A stretch of DNA of 22,678 nucleotides from Muribaculaceae bacterium. GTDB taxonomy: Bacteria > Pseudomonadota > Alphaproteobacteria > Rs-D84. The stretch is taken from contig JAMPEH010000027.1 in NCBI GenBank assembly GCA_023665245.1, forward strand, positions 1 to 22,678, read 5' to 3'. How positions within the stretch are numbered: position 1 is the first letter of the stretch; each line of letters begins with the position of its first letter. Under the pieces are notes generated by a model, which was not told where the DNA came from, did no database searches, and worked only from the letters and a program-made list of their open reading frames with translations. A program made the position numbers and the translations under genes. Below are positions 6,699-12,674 of the stretch, piece after piece.

Positions 6699-6752
6699 GG
6701 TAGGTACATATATCACTCTGAACCCCTGAAATAGCAAGCGATTTTCGCACAT
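6699..6752 (-). repeat. Intergenic cassette element, copy 4 (partial)
   Basis: The promoter half (GGTAGGTACATATATCACTC on the plus strand, then TAGCAAG and ATTT) is retained, but the GTGTA stem-loop half of the other copies is replaced by the inverted repeat and the end of the cytosine methyltransferase gene. Confidence 0.75.
6709..6737 (-). promoter_or_regulatory. Promoter for cassette D ('virulence-related' + DUF4314)
   Basis: On the minus strand TTGCTA (6737-6732) is 17 bp from GATATA (6714-6709), with TGATATATG as an extended -10 reading. Same spacing as the other three copies. Confidence 0.65.
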
Positions 6753-6768
6753 TTCGGTGTAAAATAAC

Positions 6769-8907
6769 TCACAACAAAAACTCCGGGAACTGTGCATAGT
6801 ACACGATCCCCGAAAGCACAAAGCAGACATTTGGAAGTGCGACGCCGTTGCCCCACATCTTGTATTCCGCAGAGTCGGAGTGCGGCTCTTTCAGCCACTT
6901 GACAATCTGATTTCTGGTCTTCGGCTTTGAGGATGTCCCCATAACCTTCCGATGCGTTTCAAACACCTCCGTCCAGAAAGTGATGTCATCCTCGGTCGGC
7001 TCCTCCGTACCAAGCCCGTCGCACCACCAGTCGGGAAAGCCCTGCAGCCGTGCGCATTCAGTCGGCGTCAGTCTGCGGACAATGTAATACGGTTCCTCCG
7101 ATACGGTCGGCGGGTCTTTGAAATCCGTTGCAACGAGCGTATCCGTCGCCGCTTCATCCGTGAAATTCGTGTGGAACGAATTCTTGCTCGAATGATATAC
7201 CGGCTGCCCGACCGCCCCCGGTCCCTTCACCACCATCGTAGGCTCGACCTCTTCCTCGACCGCGATGCCGAACTGCGCGTTCTGTCCCATGTTATAGGTA
7301 GCACGGTCGATGCCGTATGCGACGGCATGCTGTTCCGTGGCGTTCAGTGTATAGCTGACGTCCTCCTCGGAATAACCGCAGCCCTGATGGGATGGTCTCG
7401 CACCGTTGCCCTCCAATGCCACGACAGCCATGCCGCCCTGGTTACAGGAGGGATTTCCGCCGTTTCCGTCAAGTGTTCGGGAGGTATCCGCCTCATAGAA
7501 TCCGCTCCTCGGATTGTCAGACTTCATTGCATTGGAGTCCTTGGAACAGATGCCGTACACCTTGACTGCCAGTTCGTTGCACCTTGCCTCGCCGACATCG
7601 TGGGTGTTCAGCGTATTCGCAACATCGGATGCTTTCCACTGCTGCCCCTCCTCGGCAGAATGCGGTCGGGTACCCTTTACAAACGGCACGAATACCGTCT
7701 GGTCGTTGTTGCAGGCAAGCGTGGCGGACAGGTCATCCTGTATCAGCGCGCCCTTGCCGCCGCCCTCGCAGCCGGAGCGGATCTTCAGCGTCTTTGGTGT
7801 ATCCTCGACTACGAAAGGCTGGTTGTTGCCGCCCGTTCCATAGGTCGACATGACCGTAGGAGCGATATCCAGCGGTCCCGTGTATCTGGTGTCCTGGCTG
7901 TGGTTCTCATAGACTGTAGCAGGAACCGTCCCGGCACGGAGCGTCGGAGATTTTTCTTCCTCGTAGCCGATGGAGCGGCTCTTTTCAGAGTGTTCCGTGC
8001 AGAAGCCCGCTGAACCCATAACGCAGGGAGGATGGTGTGCCTCCGCACGAAGCGTACAGGTCACGTCCTCCGTCACATCCATGCGTTCGCCGCCCTGGTC
8101 ATTCAAGACCATGACTCCGTTTCTGCCCGTAGACATTCCACAGTTTTCACCGAGGGTAGCCGCCTCATCTGATATAGCGCCGTTGTATCCGTCTATGCAG
8201 ATGCCTGACGCATTAGCGCTTTCTTCAGCAGCTCCGGCAGCTCCTTTCCACGAGCGGAAGCCCTGCGGAGTATACCCAGACACGCCTTCGGACTCAAATA
8301 ATATTTTTCCGGCACTCCCGCCTGCAAAATCTGCGACAAGGTAGATACGTTTTCTGCGCTGGGGAACTCCCCAGTATTGAGCATCAAATACCCGCCATGC
8401 GAGACTGAAATCGTCTGCCACGATCTCTCCGGCGTTTGGCCATTTCGCAGGTCGAGCAGGATCAATCTCGTATCCTTTGACGGAACAGATTTCTTCGAGG
8501 ACGGACTGGAAGTCCGCGCCCTTGTTTGAACTGAACGCGCCGGGGACGTTCTCCCAGACGATGTATCTTGGATATTTTCCATCGGTTGCACACCTCATTT
8601 CCTTTACGATTCGGACGGCTTCATAGAACAGGCTCGAACGGGAGCCGTCCAGCCCCTCGCGCTTTCCCGCCACGGACATGTCCTGGCAGGGCGAGCCGAA
8701 GGTGATGATGTCCACGGGAGCAAGCTCGCCGCCCTTCAGCGTGGACACGTCGCCGTAATGTTTCATGAAAGGCAGCCTCTTCGCGGTCACCATAACGGGA
8801 AACGGCTCGATCTCCGAACTCCACACGGGAGTGATGCCCGAAATCAAGCCGCCCAAAGGAAAACCGCCGGAGCCGTCAAACAGGCTGCCGAGTGTCATTT
8901 TATTCAT
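6769..8907 (-). CDS. DNA (cytosine-5) methyltransferase with a long repeat-bearing target-recognition region
   Basis: This 712-residue protein has the C5-methyltransferase motifs in order: SLFDGSGGF (SAM binding, residues 8-16), GSPCQ with catalytic Cys74, WENVPG (ENV at 119-121), QRRKR (183-187), RRLTPTECARLQGFPDWW (motif IX, about 611-628) and GNGVALP (motif X, from 686). All key residues are present, so it is probably active. The family usually has 300-450 residues. The excess is about 400 residues between motifs VIII and IX, where the target-recognition domain sits, filled with about eleven degenerate repeats. The ATG at 8907 follows GGAGGTACCTG and overlaps the upstream methyltransferase by 8 nt. 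It likely protects phage DNA from restriction; sequence specificity cannot be read. Confidence 0.95.
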   Translation of the reverse strand: MNKMTLGSLFDGSGGFPLGGLISGITPVWSSEIEPFPVMVTAKRLPFMKHYGDVSTLKGGELAPVDIITFGSPCQDMSVAGKREGLDGSRSSLFYEAVRIVKEMRCATDGKYPRYIVWENVPGAFSSNKGADFQSVLEEICSVKGYEIDPARPAKWPNAGEIVADDFSLAWRVFDAQYWGVPQRRKRIYLVADFAGGSAGKILFESEGVSGYTPQGFRSWKGAAGAAEESANASGICIDGYNGAISDEAATLGENCGMSTGRNGVMVLNDQGGERMDVTEDVTCTLRAEAHHPPCVMGSAGFCTEHSEKSRSIGYEEEKSPTLRAGTVPATVYENHSQDTRYTGPLDIAPTVMSTYGTGGNNQPFVVEDTPKTLKIRSGCEGGGKGALIQDDLSATLACNNDQTVFVPFVKGTRPHSAEEGQQWKASDVANTLNTHDVGEARCNELAVKVYGICSKDSNAMKSDNPRSGFYEADTSRTLDGNGGNPSCNQGGMAVVALEGNGARPSHQGCGYSEEDVSYTLNATEQHAVAYGIDRATYNMGQNAQFGIAVEEEVEPTMVVKGPGAVGQPVYHSSKNSFHTNFTDEAATDTLVATDFKDPPTVSEEPYYIVRRLTPTECARLQGFPDWWCDGLGTEEPTEDDITFWTEVFETHRKVMGTSSKPKTRNQIVKWLKEPHSDSAEYKMWGNGVALPNVCFVLSGIVYYAQFPEFLL
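7135..8166 (-). repeat. Degenerate protein-level repeats inside the C5 methyltransferase
   Basis: About eleven units share a core of the form D-hydrophobic-x-x-T-(L/V/M), followed by polar Gly/Asn-rich text and often a V-x-Y or V-V end. Cores end at about residues 252, 286, 323, 352, 374, 397, 433, 479, 521, 558 and 591, so spacing is 22-46 residues. The frame is open throughout. Confidence 0.7.
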
Positions 8908-10159
8908 CAGGTACCTCCACCTCTTTCACAAGGTCGGAGTACATCATTTTTTCTCCGTTTCTTTCCACATAAATGTCAGTGGGATCGATGCCGTTCTCCA
9001 CAGCCCTGCGGAGGATGACCGATGCGTATTTCTCATCCAGTTCCATCGAACAGCACACGCGGTTCATCTGCTCACAGGCCATCATTGTGGAGCCGGAGCC
9101 GCCAAAGGTATCGATCACGATGGCATTCTCCTGCGTGGAGTTGCCAATCGGGTATCCCAGCAGGTCGAGCGGCTTCGATGTCGGATGGTTGGCGTTGCGT
9201 TTCGGTTTGGCAAAGTTCCATATGGTGGTCTGCTTCCTGTCGGAATACCACGGATGCTTGCCATTCTGCATAAAACCGTAAAGTACCGGCTCATGCTGCC
9301 ACTGATAGTCCGAGCGTCCAAGCACCAGGGAATCCTTCACCCAGATACAGCATCCGGCAAGATGGAACCCCGCATCCACGAAAGCCCTGCGGAAGTTCAG
9401 CCCCTCGGTGTCGGCGTGGAACACATACGCCGCGCCGCCTTTTTCGAGGTGGTCGGCCATGCACTTGAACGCCGATAGCAGGAAGTCATAAAACTCCTCG
9501 TCTTTCATGGAGTCGTTCTGTATCGTCAGACCGCTGGAGCTTTTGAAGGAGACTCCATACGGTGGGTCCGTCAGGATCATGTTCGCCTTTTTGCCATCCA
9601 TCAGGGCAGACACATCATCGGCATTCGTAGCGTCCCCGCACATCAGCCTGTGCCTGCCGACCGTCCAGATGTCGCCCCTCTCCACAAAGGAGGCTTTCTC
9701 CAAAGCCGCCGTCAGGTCAAAGTCGTCATCCTTCGCCTCGCTCTCCGTATCGTCGGCGAACAGGTCAGCCAGTTCCTTTTCATCGAAACCTGTGAGCAGG
9801 GGATCAAAGTCCATGCCCTGCAGTGCTTCGATCTCCACCCGCAGAAGTTCCTCGTCCCATCCGGCATCCATCGCCATGCGGTTGTCCGCCAGGATATATG
9901 CTTTTTTCTGTGCCTCCGTCAGATGGTCGGCAAAGACACACGGCACTTCCTTGATTCCCTCTTCCTTTGCCGCAAGGATACGGCCATGTCCGGCAATGAC
10001 GCCGAAATCACGGTCAATGATGACGGGATTGATGAATCCGAACTCGCGGAGGGAAGAGCGCAGCTTTGCGATCTGTTCCGGGCTGTGGGTACGGGCGTTA
10101 TTCACATACGGCACCAGTTTTGTAATCGGAACAAGCTGCATTTCAGTCGTTGTCTTCAT
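8900..10159 (-). CDS. ParB-like nuclease domain fused to DNA adenine/N4-cytosine methyltransferase (beta order)
   Basis: This 419-residue protein has an N-terminal ParB/Srx-like domain (about residues 10-110; VIIDRDFGVIAGHGRI, then a PCVFADHL stretch) and a C-terminal amino-methyltransferase domain. The latter has DPPYGV at about 198-203 (catalytic motif IV) before DTFGGSGST near 350 (SAM-binding motif I), plus HPTSKPLDLL at about 325. Motif IV before motif I marks the beta class; DPPY favours N6-adenine over N4-cytosine. The ATG at 10159 overlaps the SAM synthetase stop by 17 nt. Such ParB-MTase fusions are common near phage terminases and probably protect DNA or mark it for packaging. It sits directly between the SAM synthetase and the C5 methyltransferase. 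Confidence 0.93.
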   Translation of the reverse strand: MKTTTEMQLVPITKLVPYVNNARTHSPEQIAKLRSSLREFGFINPVIIDRDFGVIAGHGRILAAKEEGIKEVPCVFADHLTEAQKKAYILADNRMAMDAGWDEELLRVEIEALQGMDFDPLLTGFDEKELADLFADDTESEAKDDDFDLTAALEKASFVERGDIWTVGRHRLMCGDATNADDVSALMDGKKANMILTDPPYGVSFKSSSGLTIQNDSMKDEEFYDFLLSAFKCMADHLEKGGAAYVFHADTEGLNFRRAFVDAGFHLAGCCIWVKDSLVLGRSDYQWQHEPVLYGFMQNGKHPWYSDRKQTTIWNFAKPKRNANHPTSKPLDLLGYPIGNSTQENAIVIDTFGGSGSTMMACEQMNRVCCSMELDEKYASVILRRAVENGIDPTDIYVERNGEKMMYSDLVKEVEVPDE

Positions 10160-10943
10160 ATCGCACCAACCCCCATTCCGCAAATTTTTCAAAACCGCCA
10201 AGCCCCTCGATGTATTTACGAGCGGTTGTCACAATCTCGGTATAAGGAATACCGTCCACGGAGCCATCGCCGATGGAGCAGCTCAGCTCCACGGTCTTTC
10301 CCGTCTCCTGTGCCTTCAGCCATGCGTAAATGTTCACACTCACATCGGCTTTCGACAGATCTTTTCCGTGCAGGCCGCCGCCTGTGACGGAATCGCCCAT
10401 GTCGGAGCCAAGCTTTCTGTTCGTAGCTCCTGCGTCCACATCCGTGCCGCCCGTCCAGTCACCGAGCGGATTGACCACGGCTTTCTTGTACACTTTTTTC
10501 AGTTCCTTGCTATCGGCATCGCTCTGGCAGATAGTCAGCTTTTCGCCGTCTAAGATGTACTTGCCGTCAGCGCAGTACATGCCGTAAATGTCGGCGGCAA
10601 TCTTAGCCAGCTTTTTCTGTTCATCCGTCACAGGCACGCCTTTGAAGATGCCGTTGTCGCCACAGCGGAATCCCTCGGACTGGTTCTTGGAGAGATGTCC
10701 GTCCTGCGGAACCTCCTGGACGCTGATCTTCACATCCCCTGCGATACGGCGGACAATGTCCGTGATCTCGCCTTTCGGGATATGCACGGAAGTTTCTGCG
10801 ATAATGTGGCACATGCCATGACCGAGCAGAACTTCCACGGCGATCTTCGGATTATCTTCTTTTCTGTATGCGGCATCCACGATTGCCCCGGCAATGCGGT
10901 CGGCAAGCTTATCGGGATGCGCGGGATTCACTTTTTCAAACAT
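10143..10943 (-). CDS. Short S-adenosylmethionine synthetase-like protein
   Basis: This 266-residue protein aligns with methionine adenosyltransferase, which makes SAM from ATP and methionine. Seen: AHPDKLADRIAGAIVDA at 8-24 (the HPDK of the N-terminal domain), EGFRCGDNG at 90-98 (replacing the usual GDQG loop), NPLGDWTGGTDVDAG at 158-172, NRK at 175-177, and GGGLHGKDLSKAD at 188-200, the phosphate/Mg-binding GGGAFSGKD-like motif. Cellular enzymes have about 380-400 residues, so about a third is missing, mostly between the domains and at the C-terminus; the FGYA segment is altered. The frame is intact. The ATG at 10943 follows AAAGGATAA and starts 4 nt after the small terminase stop. It is followed by two SAM-dependent methyltransferases, suggesting local SAM supply. 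Confidence 0.88.
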   Translation of the reverse strand: MFEKVNPAHPDKLADRIAGAIVDAAYRKEDNPKIAVEVLLGHGMCHIIAETSVHIPKGEITDIVRRIAGDVKISVQEVPQDGHLSKNQSEGFRCGDNGIFKGVPVTDEQKKLAKIAADIYGMYCADGKYILDGEKLTICQSDADSKELKKVYKKAVVNPLGDWTGGTDVDAGATNRKLGSDMGDSVTGGGLHGKDLSKADVSVNIYAWLKAQETGKTVELSCSIGDGSVDGIPYTEIVTTARKYIEGLGGFEKFAEWGLVRYEDND

Positions 10944-10947
10944 ATCT

Positions 10948-11496
10948 TTATCCTTTCCTTGCTCTGAGCAGCCGTTCCATCAGGTCATCCTGCGGGGACA
11001 CATCCCCGTAGTCGGTGCTGCAGTTTTCCTTCACGATCTGGAATATCTCATTCCAGAGACGCACTGCCTGGTTCATGTAGTTGATGCCGATGTTGATGAA
11101 CGGCGATGGTATCGGTTTTTGAGTCGTCGGGTGCTTGGAGAGAAAACCCATGCGGTTCGTCATCTCTTCACACTGTATCCATCGGGCGCTGCACATGGCG
11201 TACCGCTCCAAAAGCTGTGGGGACACCTTGGCGGCGCATCCGACCTTCTGCAGCCATTCCCATGTTTCCTTGTAGATTTCCTCTGCCTGCAGCTGGCTTC
11301 CGTCGCGCTGCTCGGCAGACAGGAAATCGTGTGGCTTCGGCATATCGACACCTTCGACTTCGGGAATATCAAGCACTTCCAGCTTGCGCCCGCCCGGATT
11401 GCCGTTTTCGGCTTTATCCTTGACAGCGGATTTCTTTCTTCCCGCACCGGGTCTCGCACCGCCTCGCCCGCCGATGTTGTTGGATTTTGTCGGCAT
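10948..11496 (-). CDS. terS: Terminase small subunit, P27 family
   Basis: This 182-residue protein begins with a basic Gly/Arg segment (GGRGGARPGAGRKK), followed by the ENGNPGGRKLEVL signature near residues 30-45 typical of the P27 family, and then a helical part (EIYKETWEWLQKVG, LLERYAMCSARW) ending in a basic tail. Small terminases recognise the packaging site and regulate the large subunit. I chose the ATG at 11496, preceded by GGGGGTGTGAAA, over an in-frame ATG at 11670 that lies inside the HNH gene. It sits between the HNH endonuclease and the SAM synthetase; its partner terL is about 8.2 kb downstream. Confidence 0.93.
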   Translation of the reverse strand: MPTKSNNIGGRGGARPGAGRKKSAVKDKAENGNPGGRKLEVLDIPEVEGVDMPKPHDFLSAEQRDGSQLQAEEIYKETWEWLQKVGCAAKVSPQLLERYAMCSARWIQCEEMTNRMGFLSKHPTTQKPIPSPFINIGINYMNQAVRLWNEIFQIVKENCSTDYGDVSPQDDLMERLLRARKG

Positions 11497-11638
11497 TTTC
11501 ACACCCCCTTCCGCACAAAAATAAAGCAGCCGGGACCGGCCGCCTTTAATTACCCTTTTGATTTCGCCTTTTTCGCACACGAAGCCCCGCGCCGTTGCCC
11601 GGAGGGGCCTCTCACAGAGATTTGACCCGCCCCTGGGT
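11497..11638 (-). other. GC-rich gap between HNH and terS, candidate cos region
   Basis: The 142 nt hold no gene. At the HNH side the minus strand forms GACCC-AGGGGC-GGGTC (11624-11639), and next to it GCCCC and GGGGC arms enclose about 15 nt (11584-11608). Phages with HNH and P27-type small terminase often carry their cos cleavage site here, because HNH proteins help terminase nick at cos. No cut position can be read from the sequence. Confidence 0.45.
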
Positions 11639-12004
11639 CTACCGCCGTATCTGTCTGTCACCCATCTCAAGATGGATCTTCGTGTGACAGGACTGACAAA
11701 GACTCATGAGGTTGCTCCTGTCGTGCGTTCCTCCTTGGGAGATCGGCAGGATGTGATGCACCTCCTCAACAGGAGTCATCTTTCCTTCGGCAAAGCATCG
11801 CTCACAGAACGGATGCTCCCTGACATATCTGTCTCGGATGCGCTTCCATGCGCGTCCGTACTTCTTGTTCACATCAGGACTGCGTTCGTACTGGTTGTAC
11901 TGTTTCTCCGCAAGTGCTTTGTGTTCCTCGCAGTATTGACCGCCGGGGACGGCAAGCCCCGGACAGTTCCCGTAAGCACAGCCCCGTCTCGGCATTCTCG
12001 GCAT
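11639..12004 (-). CDS. HNH endonuclease (packaging associated)
   Basis: This 121-residue protein has an N-terminal Cys/His pair set (CAYGNCP and YCEEH, about residues 9-28), a zinc-binding CERC (67-70) and the HNH core: EVHHILP (His83-His84), GGTHDRSNLMSLCQSCH (Asn98, Cys103-x-x-Cys106, His107) and His111. HNH proteins next to terminase genes nick DNA at cos during packaging. The ATG at 12004 has GAGGTGA five bases upstream; the ORF could also begin at 11995. It is the first gene after the candidate late promoter and leader hairpin. Confidence 0.94.
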   Translation of the reverse strand: MPRMPRRGCAYGNCPGLAVPGGQYCEEHKALAEKQYNQYERSPDVNKKYGRAWKRIRDRYVREHPFCERCFAEGKMTPVEEVHHILPISQGGTHDRSNLMSLCQSCHTKIHLEMGDRQIRR

Positions 12005-12035
12005 CCGCCTCACCTCGCTTTCCGGGCATAAAGAA

Positions 12036-12063
12036 AGCCCCACAGGATTTCTCCCATGAGGCT
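12036..12063 (-). promoter_or_regulatory. Leader hairpin (12-bp stem, GAAA loop), possible attenuator
   Basis: On the minus strand AGCCTCATGGGA-GAAA-TCCTGTGGGGCT pairs over 12 positions, nine Watson-Crick and three G-U, closed by a GNRA loop, and is followed by TTCTTT. It would lie about 16-43 nt after the start of a transcript from the promoter at 12086. It could be a weak terminator that needs antitermination, or a stabilising leader. Confidence 0.5.
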
Positions 12064-12085
12064 CCGCCCACTATTTTACGATATC

Positions 12086-12094
12086 AGTATAACA
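12086..12094 (-). promoter_or_regulatory. Extended -10 promoter for the packaging operon
   Basis: On the minus strand the sequence reads TGTTATACT: a TG dinucleotide one base before a TATACT box (five of six to consensus). No good -35 box lies 16-18 bp upstream, which suits an extended -10 or an activator-dependent promoter. It lies directly after the putative late regulator gene and before HNH-terS. Confidence 0.5.
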
Positions 12095-12134
12095 CGCCAT
12101 TATGGATAAATCGTCTCAGAAAGTGGACAAGGGT

Positions 12135-12596
12135 TTAAGGCTTGCCGAACAGCAGGACGGTCAGCTTGTCGATGGCACGGTTTTTCCTGCGGTAAGCGGA
12201 TGCCCTCTCAATGTGGAAATACTCCGCAATATCATCCACCACGCTGCTGCCGTACTCATTGTCCTCGCTGTAGAAGGTGTCCAGGACATAGCGGTCATCC
12301 TCCGACAGCTGCTCCCACGCGGGAACGAACCAGTCCATATATTCCACCGCCTGCCTGTAACGCTCCTTCAGCACATCGATCTCCTCGATGCCGTTGATGA
12401 TCCTGTCCTCGGCGGCATGGAGATTCCTCGTGTGCGGCATCCCGTCATAGCGGACGCCTCCGACACTCGCCATCTTGTCGTATGCCGCCTTGATCTCATC
12501 ATCCGTGTTCTCGATGATGAACTTCATGCTGCCGAAATCCTTAAGCGCCGCGACAGCTCCGGCTCTTTTGTCCAGATACTTCCAAACTACATTCAT
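12135..12596 (-). CDS. Phage helix-turn-helix regulator, sigma-70 region 4-like (putative late activator)
   Basis: This 153-residue protein is mostly helical. The C-terminal part reads LSEDDRYVLDTFY, then SSVVDDIAEYFHIERASAYRRKNRAIDKL, which has the spacing of a sigma-70 region 4 or ArpU/RinA-type helix-turn-helix, with the recognition helix around SAYRRKNRA. Such proteins at the end of the early region of Gram-positive phages activate late packaging genes. I chose the ATG at 12596 because CGGAGGTAGACACC precedes it; ATG at 12644 (GGAG six bases upstream) would add 16 residues and remains possible. It lies between the helicase and the candidate late promoter at 12086. Confidence 0.8.
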   Translation of the reverse strand: MNVVWKYLDKRAGAVAALKDFGSMKFIIENTDDEIKAAYDKMASVGGVRYDGMPHTRNLHAAEDRIINGIEEIDVLKERYRQAVEYMDWFVPAWEQLSEDDRYVLDTFYSEDNEYGSSVVDDIAEYFHIERASAYRRKNRAIDKLTVLLFGKP

Positions 12597-12674
12597 GGTG
12601 TCTACCTCCGAATAAGAAATTGATGTTTCCCTCGGATTGGCCATGATTGTCTCCATAGGTTGTCATAGATGCCG

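Larger units (their letters stand above)
6671..6752 (-). repeat. 11-bp inverted repeat bracketing the cassette D promoter
   Basis: ATGTGCGAAAA (6671-6681) and TTTTCGCACAT (6742-6752) are perfect reverse complements. The first covers the spacer between ribosome site and start codon of the 'virulence-related' gene; the second lies just upstream of the -35 box. Only this copy of the element has it. Confidence 0.7.

Noticed and set aside
6952..8013. Long plus-strand reading frame (353 codons)
   Set aside because: It is antisense to the cytosine methyltransferase, whose motifs are intact, and its translation is Arg/Leu-rich without domains or a ribosome site.
7135..8166. CRISPR-like or tandem DNA repeats in the methyltransferase
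   Set aside because: The repeats are protein-level and degenerate, with variable spacing and an open frame; no identical DNA repeats or spacers.
9507..10553. Plus-strand reading frame of 348 codons
   Set aside because: Antisense to the ParB-MTase and SAM synthetase; Ser-rich text with no recognisable family.
10143..10943. SAM synthetase as a decayed host metK
   Set aside because: The frame is intact, key motifs remain, and the gene is packed between terS and a methyltransferase with proper ribosome sites.
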